Source: Mycteria americana
Taxonomy: Eukaryota; Chordata; Aves; Ciconiiformes; Ciconiidae
Assembly: GCF_035582795.1 (NCBI RefSeq)
Contig: NC_134374.1
Coordinates: forward strand, 24,691,798 to 24,755,797
Direction: 5' to 3'
DNA length: 64,000 nt
Below, in pieces: positions 36,001 through 50,000 of this stretch (position 1 is the first letter of the stretch; each line of letters begins with the position of its first letter). The notes under the pieces are model-generated. The model saw only the letters and a list, made by a program, of their open reading frames with translations, ran no database searches and was not told where the DNA came from. A program made the position numbers and the translations under genes.

Positions 36001-39000
36001 CCACTGCTAGATTTGACTTAGATGTTGGGTTTTTGGAGGGGAAGAACAATGTTGTCAGCATTCAGCTCTGAAGGTGGAGGCCACAGAAGCACTTGTGCAT
36101 GAAGCCCCAGTGCTGGTGCAGGCGGTGGTTTGCTGCTTCAGGTGTCCAAACTGCAGGAGTTTGCAGACTCCGGACATTATGCCTTGTTTTGTGGGTTTGA
36201 CTGTACAATTCAGTGTCTGGGGGTTTTGTTGTTGTTGTTTTTTTTTAAAGGCAAAACTGTCTGTCTCATTTCCATGGTTAGGGAAAAATACCGTATACAA
36301 ACAGCTCCCATTCTGATACAGAAATATGGTATGCAGGGAACAGGCATCTCGGCATGACCCCTGAGCTAGGGCTCACTCTTTCCAAGTCTGTAATGGCTCA
36401 GGGCCAGCTCAGCAGAGAGCTCTCTAAGGCCAATTTTTTCCACTTTGGTTTTGGGGGATGGCTTCAGGAAGGTCTGCACAGAGGTCTCTGAAGGTCGTGT
36501 CTGGGGTCTGCATCATTCCTACCTGCGTCACAGCTCTGAGCTGAAGCCACTGATGGGGCTGTGCTTGTTCAGAAACAAATGAAGGTGTGCAGCATGCTGG
36601 GCAGGTTTTCTTCTTTTCTGTGTATTTCTAAATAAACAATATAAATGTCAGTCCTTCAGCTAATGAAAAAAATCTAGACTGTTTAAAGGGACATTAGTTT
36701 CTGTGTCAGCAATCTGTCCTGCCTCTTCCTCTGTCGATCAGCGTGACTAAGAGAACTGCTTCAACATTAGGGACTGCAGCAGAGAAAACTAACTAAAAAT
36801 GTTTCTGCACAGTTCCCCGAAGTATACAACCCTGAAAATAAAGCCTCTTTTGGTGCCTTGCCCTACACCTTCACCAGAATGCTTGCCTCTTCCATTAGGA
36901 AACATTGTTTTAAGTGATATATGGATATGCAGGCCACACAGTGAGAGCAGACCAAGAATTTGCAGATCCTAAATGAGGGATTTTCACATTGGAGGAGTTT
37001 TTACTTTTAAATAGATCAAGCTTAAAAATAAGCCTGGTTGTTCTTGTGTGTTTGGCATCAGATTGCCTGTAGAAATAAGAGTAATAAGGTATTTAAATGA
37101 CCTTTCCCCTTTACCAGCTTTCTCTGCTATCCTCAAGCTAGCTTAAAAAGAGTTGCTATGGAAATTCAAACTTGCCAGGCCATATGCATGGGATTAGAGT
37201 TTGACTATGAATCAAGAAACAAAAGGAACTGCATGAAAAGTCTTTTTATCTGAATACACATCTTCAGCAGTGATCACTTGTAATCAAAATTCCTTCCCTG
37301 ATTCCCTGCTAGAGACACAAGCCTGCAAGCCTGGCTGCAGTGCAAGAGGAGCTAAGACAAACCTATTTTTCATCACTATGGTGCCAGGAATAAATAGCCC
37401 TTTTTTAGGATGGTCTCCAAAATACCACTGGAGCTTGCTAGCTAACACACAGTCATTCAACTTCTGAATTATCTGCATCCCTTTGTATTTCAATTTATCC
37501 TGTGTTTCCTTAGTTAAAACATTGTTTTCCATATGGGGATGCAGCTTCCTTCCTCACTGGCTTTTCGTATTCCCAGTGTGAACAGAAGAGCGTGAATCGG
37601 AAATCTACTACCACCAGCTTTTTTCCTGAGAAACTAAGTGGCAACCTGGCAATCTCTGTGATCACTTGTTTTTAGCCAGTTGCTTCTTGAGGTCTGAAAT
37701 TGTGTGAAATGCTGTAACGCCGTGCTTCTTCATTACAAAAAGGACTGGGGAGATGGAGGTTTTGGAAGAATTATTTTCCTTGGTCTTGTGAAATAACTGA
37801 GACAGGAAGACTTTTTTTCATGGTGTGAGGTTGCAGTTGGACTGTGCTGTTCCATGTGAAGTACGATGTGACCTAGAGCTGCACAACCTGACTCGATTTG
37901 ATAAGCACCTCACGGTTCTGGCTTAGGGAGTGTTATAAAGCAGAGACATGCAGCTTTCTTCATCAGCTCTGCAAGGTGCTTATAGGCTTCTTGCAGAGCA
38001 CCTGGCTCTGCATGCGGGGCCAAGAACATTAAAAATTAGCTGATTGAATTCTTCCTGTGAATGTATCCTTTAATGTATCTCTGGAACTTTGTGGCTCAGC
38101 CCATCCAGTGCACTGTCAATGATAAAGACAGATACCAGGCCCCGTCTCTGGTCTTTATCCAGAGCAGTCATGCATAGGCCATTGCAAATAGGAAGAAAAA
38201 AAAAATAGTAAAAATATGCTTGATTTAGTTTCATGAGAGAGCACTGTGGAATATGCTTTTTCACTTTAAACTCTGCAAGAAAAGGAAGTAAATTTGATCT
38301 CTGCTCTTTGCCTAGAGCCCTTCAGGTTTCTTTCTGTAGCAGTCAAGTGAGACAAAGCCAGTAAAAATATATCCTGTTCTAGCCATTGGTCGCACCCTGC
38401 TCCAGCTGCAACTGTCTGCTTAGACTTACCAGATGAAATTTTACTGCTGGAGCTTGGGCTATGAAACTGAGCGGGTTTTATAAGGAACTGCTTTAAATCT
38501 CCTGTGTTACCCATCTCCCCCTGCTGAAATATTTAGCAGAAGAGCAAGGAAAAGAGCAGTCCGGGAGAGCGGTGTGAAAACACTACCAGCAATGGCTGCT
38601 GAAAAAGTCACAGTTTGCTCAGAGCCCCGTGTGGTGTTTGCTTAGATTTCCTGTTTGAAGCACAAGAGAAGACTGTGGTGTTGATCGCTGTTACCAGATA
38701 AAGATAATTTTTAATGGTGAGACAGTATAGCTAAGAAACACTATGTGAATCAAGGCGATTGTACTGTTTGCATATAGACTGCTGCTTCTATAGTGGAAAA
38801 ACATTAAGCACATCCATTAAAAGCAGAGGCCATGTCCTTTTCTGCAAAGCATCCAGAGAGCACCTTCATCTGAGATTGGGACCCTTAACAGCTCTTATTT
38901 CCCAAACAAATCTCTTGTCAGCATGGGGACTCTTGCCTTGCTTTCTCCCTAAATACAGACAGAAAGGTACAGAGATAGACAATACTTCTGAGAGCTCCCA

Positions 39001-42000
39001 CGCATAAGACAAGTCATTCTTGAACCAAAGGGTAATTCCAGCTCTAACTCCACACACCACAAATTTCTTTGCGTAGTCAGGAATTTGTTCCATATATCTG
39101 CTGTATAGATTTGCTTGTAGTTATTTCCTTTTTTACCGAGATGTCCTTTTTGTACCGTGATACTTCAGTATGTGCTTTTTCTGTAAGTACTCCCCGTGGC
39201 TGTGTCTGTACTGCAGCAGGTTTTCCCAGTGCTGGGGACAGGCGTTTGGCTCCTGAAAATCCCTGCCAATTCTAAGCTGCAGCTCAAGTGACTTGGCACC
39301 CATTTCTCGCAAAGACCCTTGGCATCCTACACCTCTGTGCATGCCCCAGATACTTATATTTATCTTTGCCTGATTAGGGCTCATCTGCTGCAGAGTCTCT
39401 GCAGATGTTTCTTTATTTAAACCATACTTTATGAAGGGAAGGAAAGGAGAGACACATGCAGAGGAAGGAGGTGTGTTTCACAGCATCGCTTACTCTGAAG
39501 TGACTCTGATGCCAGGAAAATGTGCACATCACTCAAATCTTTTTGTCTCATTTGTTCTTCCCTCCTACTCCCCCCTCAAAAAAAACACCAACAGGAATTC
39601 CTTGCTTCCTTACTTACTAATTAAATCTCTCTGCCTACAATAATCCAAGAAGGTCTATCAATGAGGCAATATGTGGTCAAATGATAGTTGGAATAGCTCA
39701 GCAGGAAATTCGGTAGGAAAATACGACTTCAGCAGCTTCGCAGGCTTTATTTTTAGGGCGCGTGAGCTTGTTTAACACTCAGATGCAAACTGCCAAATTT
39801 CTATTGTTGTCAGATGGCTCGTGTCCCATCAGGCTGAGTCAAACTGGTGACTCACGGGCAAGGAAGGAATCGCTTTGGCAATGCATGTGATTTTCTTCCC
39901 TCCTTCAGTCTAAGATGTAGAAGACAAAACCTTCAGTCTAAGATGATAAAAACTTGTTTGTGAAGGTAGTTTCCAGCTTGTTCTGGTTTAAAAATCCTGT
40001 TTGTAATCAAAAAACCATTGCATTGCAAAATTGTTTGAAAAGCACCTGATGTATTGAAGTTGGGTGCTTTTGCAGTTGGCTCAGGCTGTGGCTTATGCTC
40101 TGGGCTGGCCAGGTGCAAGGCAAGCCCTGAACGGAAACAACGGGGCCACGTTAGCTCAGCGTTGTTCCTTGGCCAGCAACCCCTGCTGAGAGCTGGGATT
40201 TATTAAACCTGGAGCACAGTGCTGTACTGAGGCAGGGACAGGGATTTCAGGTGTAAGCTGGCTGGCATCTAGCCAGCTTGGCAAGTGGATGTAAATCCTG
40301 TGGAAGATCCAAGTCCATATGTTGTTTGGAGAAATTCATCTTCTAATTCCAGCACATAGCGTCTCTCCCTCTCTCTTCTCCCTCAGCCCCACTCCTCCCA
40401 AATCCTTACCCTCCTCTGTAGTACAAGGTACTCCTTCTAGAAATCACTAAATTAGATATATATATATATACATGTGGGATTATCTTGGACTCCTTACTGT
40501 GCTTGCTTCTTACCTTTCTGCCCTTTTGGCTCTTTAGAGCCTTGTGTGCAGTTGGATACCAGCTGGGATACAGCGAGGACGTGCTTTCAGGCCATCGCCC
40601 ATAGAGATGAGAAAACCTTATGGTATTTCTGGCGGTTTTGTCTTACCATGTGCTCTGAAGCAGGTCAGGGGTCTGGTGCCTTGCGGGAGAGCAGCAGCTG
40701 AGCAGCACGGGACGTGTATCGCTGTGAGCCCTCCTGTATCTTACACCTGGCTGTGCAGTTACTCCTGGGTCAGTCTGTGTGTAGCAGAGCTGGAAGGCAG
40801 CGAGCCTGACTGTCTGTGGGGGTTTTTTAACATGATTTCTTCAGGCTTACAGCACCTTGCAAAGATCTTGCCTATTCGCTCAGAAGTTATTTAGAAGGAA
40901 CCAGACTTGTGGCCTTTTTTCCTCTTATCACAGCCACAAAGAGGTGTTTGGATCTAATGACTTGTCGCCTTGCCCAGTGGGCATGTCGTTCAGAGCGCTG
41001 GTTCCTCTACGCGTGAGCTTTCTCCTCTGCATTAGTGTGCGCTGGGCATTGCTGTCTGGCAGCTGTTGAGGCACCGAGGACATGAACTGTTGCTGTCAGC
41101 ACTGAATTATGCTCGAGCATGCCCCTCAAAATGAATAACAAGTCTCTCTAATACAACATCTTGTTCTGTAGGCTTTGTCAACGTGGAAAAAGATGAATGG
41201 CTTTAGCAGAAGGTACAATTAAAAACTTATTTAGTAGCCTACTACAGTGTGACACTTCTGCTTATAGCAGGCTTATATTGGTTCAACTTTCAATGACTTA
41301 TGTACTGAAGGGTCTGAGTTCATAGTTTGGTAACTATACGAGTTTGTTTTCTGTTTATTTTACTTTTAAAGAACTTCACTTATTGTGAGTTTCTTACTGT
41401 ATCATGTCCTTGGGCCCCTCACTAAAGTGTTAGATAACACAAAGTCTGAGGTCTTGGTGTCAGACAAATCCATATGTGATTTTTTGAAATCCCTAAATAG
41501 CCAAAATGTCCAGTCCTGCAACTTTTACATCAGGCAAAGTCTGGCTCCAGGTCATGGCAGTCTGTCACATACAAGGACTCCTCAAGAACTCAGGCAGTTG
41601 TTCTCAGTGCTCAACAGCGGTTATCCTGATTTTTTTTTTCTCCGTCTTTGGCCTTGTGACTGATCCACACACTCAAACTGTCCTGCTTTGTCTAACAGGA
41701 ATAAAGTGATAACTGTTCCTCCTCAGCTGCAAGCTTGGTGATAACTGCAAAGGATGCTTTAAACAGTATTGTTTATTTTTTCCAAGGGCATATTGCTATA
41801 TCAGCAGAAGGTACTCTGATGCTATGAGAGCTGGAGTGCAAACCCAAACAGGTTAAGATAACTAAATAAAAATGGAGTATGAGTCAGGCTGTCAAAGTAA
41901 GGAAGGTGATTGTTTGCTGGGGGATGCATGCAGCCGGCTACGTTATGCACTGTAAATGATGTGTGCAATAGGTTCATTTCTGTTTTGAACTGTGAAATAG

Positions 42001-43469
42001 TGTTTGAATCACCCCTGATAATTCTGATCTGAACTATGGGTATGCTGTCCATGTGCTGACCTCTAAGGATGAGACAGCTTTGGTGAGGTGCTCGTCTTAT
42101 CAGCTAGGGAGTTTAAATGTTCAGGTGTTGTATTTAAGACTTCACATGGAAATCAAACTCCACCTTCACTATACACCTACCCTTTATTCTGAGAGCGGGG
42201 CTTTGACGCACTGACCTGAGCTGCAAAGCTGGCTGTAAAAGTTCCCGTTGTCCTACCCCACGGACGCCCTCCCCTCAATTGTGCCGGCACAACCATTGAT
42301 GGGATAGAGCTGTTAACAGGAACCTGGTTAAATGATCCAGGTTAAAAATAAACCCCCATTTTGCGGGGAGGTGGTGGAAATAAGAGTTATATTTAGACCA
42401 GATCATTGCAGTGATCTGGCAGACAATGTGACCTCCCAAGCAGTTGTTGGACAGCTCAAGGGCACTGGAAGAGCCAGAGAGGGGTGTGGGGAGAAGAGCA
42501 GGCAGCAGCCTCTGAAATCAGTTTTATTGTCCTCCACCCCTGAAAAAGAGGGACAATTGAAGTGTGAACCCTGGTTTCAGAGAGTATCAATTAACGAACA
42601 TGAGTTGTGTTTAAAGGGGGAGTTGTAGAATAAGTATTTGGGAATATGAGTGACTGCTGCATGACAGTGTCTTACATGTACCTCCCCATCTTCATTTCTG
42701 CCTGTGGTCCCTAGCTGCTATGCTAGTTTGATGATGAAAGAATATATGGGAACGAGACAGGAATCTGAACTACCAAAGGGCAACCATGTTTATGGCTGTA
42801 CCAACATCATGACAAACGAGTCTTACAAATATTCCCCTTTCTCTTGGGTTGGGATGGCTCTGTCACACAGGTATGTCTTCTTCCACACAGGCAAGTGGGA
42901 GTGGGGTTGGAAAATGAAAAATTACTCTCATGAGCGATGCTGAGAGGAGATGCATTTCAAATTATATAATTGGCAAAGCAAAATCTTTAGGTTAGGAGAG
43001 GAATTTTAATAGGAACCCTTGGCCCCTTGCTTTGCGGCCTCTTAGCTGTACATGTGCCAGGTGACTACTGGCAGCAGTGAAAACAGCGTAACCAAGGACC
43101 AGAAACAGAAAATGCCTTCTCTAGATATTATTGCGAGAAGAACATTTAGCAGGATGTGATTGTTGGACTTGAGACTGCAATTTGTCCTTTGATAAATCTG
43201 AGCCCTTTTCCTGCACAAATCTGAAAATGAATCAAGGCCTTAAATTACTTCCTGGGCATGGTTGCAGTCAGGTAGTTACATGCTTGGCTTTATACTGGTT
43301 TTAAGAAGTCATTTTGCATACTTGATATTGCTCATGTGCAGGAAATATCGTTTCTCTTCTGATAGCTCTACAGTTGCATGAATGAATTTCAACTCAGTTG
43401 TAACCTCAAGCTCTAGATGAGTGGCACTGATCGTGCCATTTATAGCAGAAAACATTCTCTTGCTAAAAT
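33065..43469. other. Intergenic, no gene recognised
   Basis: About 10 kb without a recognisable gene. Visible structure: a near-tandem pair of (T)CAGYGCTCCCACRTAG words at 33325-33369, a pyrimidine-rich tract at 34700-34990, a (GTT)n/T stretch at about 36226-36247, a 16-base direct duplication at 39902-39945 and a (TA)n microsatellite at 40456-40471. Confidence 0.5.
39902..39945 (+). repeat. Short direct duplication
   Basis: CCTTCAGTCTAAGATG occurs exactly at 39902-39917 and again at 39930-39945, a 28-base period. It is a small local duplication of no obvious function. Confidence 0.85.
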
Positions 43470-43695
43470 TGAGTACATCCAGCACACATGGAGAATTTCC
43501 TGGAAACCATAAGCATGGGAAACTGCTCATTCCCTTTTGTTGTTTTATACAAATCCCCCAACTTCTTCTGAGGCAGTGCATCGTTAACCTCAGCCGTCTC
43601 TGCAGTCACAGAATACTTCCTTGGAATTCATTCACTAGATCATTTCTGAGACTCAGCACAGACCACAACTGACAGGTAAGACGGAAGCAGTTGCC
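43470..43695 (+). repeat. Left arm of a perfect 226-bp inverted repeat
   Basis: This block is the exact reverse complement of 44650-44875. Base-by-base comparison found no mismatch or gap. The match stops sharply at both ends (43469 against 44876, and 43696 against 44649). I do not recognise the arm as a known repeat family. Terminal TG/CA ends or a target-site duplication are not visible. Confidence 0.97.
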
Positions 43696-44649
43696 TTACC
43701 CAGAGCAGCATGGTCAGCACCTGACCTTGCTGAATCACACCCTATGCTTGCACAAGACTTCATTGTGGTGGGTTTTTTTTAGTCCAGGTTGAGTCTGTTA
43801 CTGCACAGGTTGTTCTGCACAAGGCTGTAATGGACAGTGACAGAGCAGGCTAGAATTTGTAATGTTAATAATGACAGGATGTCACTATTAGAACATAGGA
43901 TAATATTTTTTACTTGCGTGACCTATGTAAAATTTGTAAAAGTTTTTCCCGACCCAAGTACTCTGCGCCTGTGCAGTAGAAAACAATCTCCCCGTGATAC
44001 CTCAGTGTGCTGATCTGATGCTGTGCCATGGGACGCCTCTGTTTAAAGCACTTTCCCCAACTCCCAAATGCAGCTAATATTGATTTAGCAATATGAAATA
44101 ACACCTCCATTGCCTGTCAGCTGCTAAATCAGTGTTGTTCAAGTGTGCCATATGGTGAGATCTCACTGCTCACTTTTGCTGAGATGGCTTTTCTGCCATC
44201 TCACTTCCAGAGCTAACACAGCTTGATGTCAGCTTTGGAAGCAGCGCAGTCCTTCCAGCGGTCAAAAGATATTTCAAGATTAATTTTATTCCGTTAGTGT
44301 GAGGACACAAACTTTGTGCCAGGGTTGAGTTTGAAATTAATGTTTAACACCCAAAACACCAAGTCTAGAAAGGCATTTTCCTTTTCCCTTAGGGAAGATA
44401 TCTGCCCTCTCACTTTCTTTTTGGGTTGCGTGCTGTAACAGTAAACAAACTCCTTCCAGCAAGGCACGAGAAGTAGGAAATGTGAGGGGGAAAGAGGGAC
44501 TGCAGACATGCACGCTGAAGGCAGGGCGGCCGTGGGAGGCACAAGCAGGGACAGAAGGTGTTTTGGCAGCCCAGGCTCTCACTTGGTCATCCAGTGCAGG
44601 AGAGAGAGATGGGAACTCAGGGAAACAAATTTATTAAAATAGTTTCGGT
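43696..44649. other. 954-bp spacer of the inverted repeat
   Basis: Unremarkable mixed sequence between the two arms. No transposase, coding frame or terminal motif was recognised. If transcribed together with the arms it would be the loop of a hairpin with a 226-bp stem. Confidence 0.6.
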
Positions 44650-44875
44650 GGCAACTGCTTCCGTCTTACCTGTCAGTTGTGGTCTGTGCTGAGTCTCAGA
44701 AATGATCTAGTGAATGAATTCCAAGGAAGTATTCTGTGACTGCAGAGACGGCTGAGGTTAACGATGCACTGCCTCAGAAGAAGTTGGGGGATTTGTATAA
44801 AACAACAAAAGGGAATGAGCAGTTTCCCATGCTTATGGTTTCCAGGAAATTCTCCATGTGTGCTGGATGTACTCA
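44650..44875 (-). repeat. Right arm of a perfect 226-bp inverted repeat
   Basis: Exact reverse complement of 43470-43695. The 100 percent identity over neutral-looking DNA means a very recent event, ongoing gene conversion, or an assembly or library artefact. Confidence 0.97.
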
Positions 44876-45995
44876 GAGTTTCTTAAGAGGTCTACAGAAA
44901 AACTTAAATATTATTCCAGTTAATATGTGTATTTATAGAAGTCAGAGTAAATGAGCACACTCACACACACTGTTTTTCCGGAAAATCTTTCCTTTTTCAT
45001 TATACACACACATGCACACACATGCATACAGATACATAAAAGAGCAAACAGTGCAAAACATGCGCGTTGTTAAGTTCTATACAATATTTACATTGGTCAA
45101 AATCCCCCAGGCAGAGAAAAGCTAGCACAGGGTTTTCTTAGGTACTGGACAGTTAAGTATTCTGGGAAAACATGCACAGTGATTCTGAAGAGAAACCACC
45201 CGACTCTTGCTTGTCCCAGTGTTTTGGGGGGGGTGTGTCCTGTTGTTTTGGCATGTAAGTTTAAATTTAAGAATTAAAACTGTGAACAGCCAGCAGTGTT
45301 AAACATTATTTTAAAGTGAAATGACAGTTTCCAGAGAAAAACCAGGAATAGCGCTATGCTTTTCTTTGCTGTGAAATGTGCCCATTTTATAGACGTTAAA
45401 ATCACTGCGTTAAATGACAAGCTTAAGACTGTCCATTTTCTGCCCTTCCTTTCCCCCACCCCAGCAGGCTCCAAAACTTGACCAGCCCTCTTCCCCACGA
45501 GGAAGCCCGGCAGGCACAGCCCTTCACACGTGTCCACATCAGCTCTATCTACAGCTCTGCCTGGCAATCTTTCACGCTTCTGTTGGTGCAACCTTGCTAT
45601 GTTTCACCTCTACAGCAAAAAGGACCGCAAGGGACAGAATGAGCCCTTACTAATATACCCAGATATTGACAGAACAAACATGAAATGGAGAAGATTCCAG
45701 CAGCTGGAATTGGTACCTAGAGAAAAGGGTCTTTGACCACTGCCGTAGGAGGTAAAAAAGGTGTTTTGAGTAGATCTTCCTTGCTTTCTAGGCTCTTTGA
45801 GCGCATCATCTTGAATCTCCCACAAACTTAATTTTCTAAACAAGATATCTCTGTAGCACAGCATCTCAGGGGTGATTTGAGTTATGGTCTTTAGGAGTGT
45901 GTCAGATCGAATGCACAGCTCGCACCCAGACAGGACTCTCGGGGGTAAGCTTGAGGTCAGCATTCAGAAGTTAAAATTACAGCTTTTCTGGCATT

Positions 45996-46013
45996 GGGGG
46001 GGGGGGGGGGGGG
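45996..46013 (+). repeat. Poly-G run (18 G)
   Basis: Eighteen consecutive G on the plus strand, followed by a short ACTTGG/TTCTTGGACTTCT repeat. Confidence 0.9.
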
Positions 46014-46966
46014 AACTTGGACTTCTTGGACTTCTAATCTTATGAAGAATAGCTCTGCCTCCTTTTTTAAGTTAATGCTGAGCAACATAATCTGCTTACT
46101 GAAATGAGGACTGTTTTGTTTCTATTCTTAAATCCTACCCAAAGAACTCTTTGCAGTCTGTCCTTTCGGAAGCAGCTAAGCTTTGGGGTGATCCTGTGCT
46201 TAAGGTTACGTTTGCTCAGCAGGCGCAGTGAGACCCAGCCTGGCTTTTGGCACCCCGTACCAGCAGGGAAGGACGGGGCGGCTCTCCCGACCCTCTCTGC
46301 AGGACAGTCACCCCTGGGGAGCTCGGGGCACGCAGGAGCCTGGCAGTGCTGCTTCCAGCCCATGTGCCTCTGCCTCTTTTGCTGGGACTTCACGATAGCC
46401 TGGGTTAACGATAATTTGAGCATCTCCTCGCTGTGCTCTGTGGTGTGCTGAGGAAACAGCCTCGGCTGCTCCCCTTGCTTCCCTCACACCTCCTGTTTTT
46501 GCTTTCTCCAAATAGTGCCGTGTAGACGTGCTTTCACAGGGACTGTTGTTGTCTGTTGCTGTCCCTGTTCTGAGACAGCATTTCTGAGATGGTAATTTCC
46601 TGCCTGTTTTACAGAAAATCCACCTACTGGGAATGACATGGAGTGTTACTGTGGAGCTTTTTAGGGACACCGGCATTCAGCAAGATCATCAGAGGTGCCA
46701 TATAATCTTATCGGTGTGATAGGTCCCCTTTTTCTTCACCAGCTGCTTGGCAGAGGGAAGTCCTCTCTGGATTATACAGCAGGTTTTTGCTGGGTAGTGG
46801 GCAAGGAGGGAGAGCAGGCAGTCTCACTCCATCACCCCTCCAGCACCACAGGGAGAACTTCCCAAAAATGTCATGGGGGTATTTTTAGAGGGACCCAGAA
46901 GATGAATCTGTGCAGCAGGCCTGTGGTGGGCAAGCTTAGGAGGAACAGAGCCTTGCTCTCTGAGCC

Positions 46967-47006
46967 GCCGTGTACTTGCACGTGAGCAGCCGTGTACTTG
47001 CACGTG
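46967..47006 (+). repeat. Tandem duplication carrying two CACGTG E-boxes
   Basis: GCCGTGTACTTGCACGTG occurs at 46967-46984 and again at 46989-47006, a 22-base period. Each copy ends in a CACGTG palindrome. Confidence 0.85.
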
Positions 47007-50000
47007 CAGCACAGGAATTTTTCATCCTTTTTACTTACACCAGGAGCCAGTACATGACTTCTATATAGACTTGTGCTGCCTCCTTGCCCTTGCATTTCAC
47101 AGACTTGAGCCCAAGTAGTTAGCACTGATGCTGCAAAGCTGGTGAAGATTTATGCTGTCCCACAAACACTTGGCACCTTTCATCTGATGTAGAGCCCGTT
47201 GTGTTACTAAGAAAAGCTTAGTGTAAGAGGAGGGGCTTTCATGGTGACTGTAATACAAGGCCTTGCTTCCTCCTGTCATGACATCTACCATGAAAACTCA
47301 GACTGGCGTGACATTTTGCATAGGTGTGCGTATACAAAGGTCAGTTTGGGCAGAGAGGTTTTCCTGTTGCCTTTCAGAGCTTCAGCTTCCCAGCAGGGCA
47401 ATGAGTTGCAAAGTGTGTGGTGAGCTTATAGTGAATGAATCACACATGGAGGACTGGGGAATAGGAAAAGTGAGCTGGCTGGGGGCAATGAAATCCTTGA
47501 TTAATGCTGTATGTTTAGCATCTGAGAGGATTGATGGGCCCTGTCTCAGCTTCAGTCAGATAAAGGCATCGACTTCTAATTTGATTTTTTGCTTTTAAAC
47601 TCATAGTTCTGGCGTGTGCTGCTTGTTGACAATAGCCCTTTGTCAGACAGGGGAGAAGGAACACTCGGCTGCACCTCAGCCAGAAAAACTGTGAATCCAC
47701 TTTTCTTTTACCACCATCGTTCCTTCCAGCTTGGCTTTACCAACATCTGAAAAATTACTTTTCCTCTCCCTGAATGCATAATTGGTTATTTATACACAAA
47801 CCGTAGAGCATTTACTTGGTATACCTGACCTAGAAAAAAAGATTAGTCAAGAACTATCCTACCAGATGTGAGTGTCAGTCAACATATGATCTCCATATAA
47901 TTTATAAGGTATTAAATTACAAAATAATGAATCTTTTCAGTTAGCATTTTGGCACATGATGATAGTATTACATTTTATGTGAGAATATCGACCACAGCTC
48001 TTGCCCCATAAAACTGCAAACAGAAATTTGTAAGCATTGGCACTAGTTTCACTTAGAAAAAGACACCCATTATGCTCAGATTACAGTTAAGCTATGTATG
48101 TACAGCCTGGAGGTTGTCCAGTCACACGCAGTTCTTTCCCCCCTCTCTTTTAACATTTCCTTAAGAAGGCTAGACAGTGGTTTCTAGGTTAGGTTTTTTT
48201 TCTTCCCTTGGATTTAACTAGAGGAAGGTCTGCGGAGCACAGAGCAGAAGGTCTTCCAGGATTCTTGCAAATGAGATATTCCTCTGCTGTCAGCTCTGAG
48301 GTGCTCAGCCAAATTCTGCTCTCGCTCACCCAGAGTGACTGAGCAGCCACCACACATGAGAACAGCCCTGTCCCACGAAGCTCCCACACACCACGTAACT
48401 CAGGAATCTCATCTTTCTGCTTCTTGCTTGCAAGTGGAAAGAAGCAGCTTTAAAATAAGATTTGCAAGCTGACAGTTACGTTGCCCATTTGAGAGCAAGC
48501 TTGCCTGTAAACCAGTTTCTCATCTCTCTTTGTAAAACTGAAATACTGAGGGGTTTTGTCTCGGAGAAGAGCACTACTCATGTACCATATATTTTTCTTG
48601 CAAATAGGAAGAGGGTTTGAAATGCACCCTCAGCTTTTTAGTGAATCCTTCCCACTCTCATTCCTTCTATCTCCCATCCCTATAAACAGAGCTCTTGTCT
48701 CATTAAGTACAATTTTGAACAACCAGTTAACAGTAGGGCGGTGGAACTGGGGTGCCCCGCCTCTCTCGCACAGCTCGGGACATGTCAGAGTAGTTGATGG
48801 TTTCACAACCCCCTCTTCTTCCCTTGACAGCCCTGCAGTGTGAAGGATGGTTTGCTGCATACGGAAAACCCTGCCTGTATCGAAGCCTTGTGAAATCCCT
48901 CTTGGCTCACTTTGCATTTTGATCTGAAGTTATGGAAACAGCTTCTCTGAAATATATACATTTGATGGCAAGTGGTGAAACAGGCTCATCAGCCAAAGGA
49001 AATAAGAATTTTAAAAAGCCCTCTAAACAGTTTGGTTCAGACCTGCACAGGAAGGAAAGAGGCATGGCACTGGCTTTCACGTTGCATGTGGTTAAATGGC
49101 AAATACTGATGCTGCTTAAAACACAGCTCATTGCTTCTGTTTGAGGTAAACTTTTCTCAGCTGCTGACAAATGCACTGTAATTGACTGTGCCCTTGTCCT
49201 GCCACATCTACCTCATTCCACCAACTAGCTTGAATGATCTCTCCTTGTTTTCACATTTTGTTTCTGCTCCAAAGTGGTGTTGTCTGGGGGTTTAATATAC
49301 AGCAAAAATGTCCTGAGCCAGTCTTGTGTGCAAGTTTCCAGTAAATATAGCTGTAACTTAAAGCGGAGATAAATAGTTTGGCTGCTCTCATACTCCCTGC
49401 ATATAATGAGTTGATCACATACTCTTCTGCAGCAAGACCCCAAAGCCAGGGGCACCAGATAAGCGACAGTCATTTTAGGGCTAAAACAGAATGATGTCTA
49501 GTGTCTGTCTTAGCCTTGGTAAGCAATTGACTTTTTTATTCAAAGTGAATGTAGTGCTAAATAAATATTCCCTTCAAAGCATAATATTTTTTGCAGCTGA
49601 ATTGTTTTCACACTTGAAAAACCTGATTGCTTTAAGTGGTAATCATATTTGTGTAGCTCTCAGTATCTCATGAGGCTTGATCTGAGAGACTTAGGATAAA
49701 CAGTTGAGTGGAAAACATCTGTTCAATTAATATTTCATCTGTCTCTTTTTGGCAACGTAGTCCCAGAAGTAGCTTTATGCTGTACTGTGGAAAATGTAGA
49801 TTACTGATCTAACAAGTTGTAACTTCATACTTTTTCAAGTTAAATTGTTTTTTCTCATTTATGTGTCTTACATTTAAGAATGAATCAGCCTGTTAAGGCC
49901 AGTATAGCTTCAAATATGAAGCAATGGCTGGAGAAATGAACCATCTAGTAAAATGTGATGACATACAGATATTTAACTTTCCATATATTTATATAACTTA

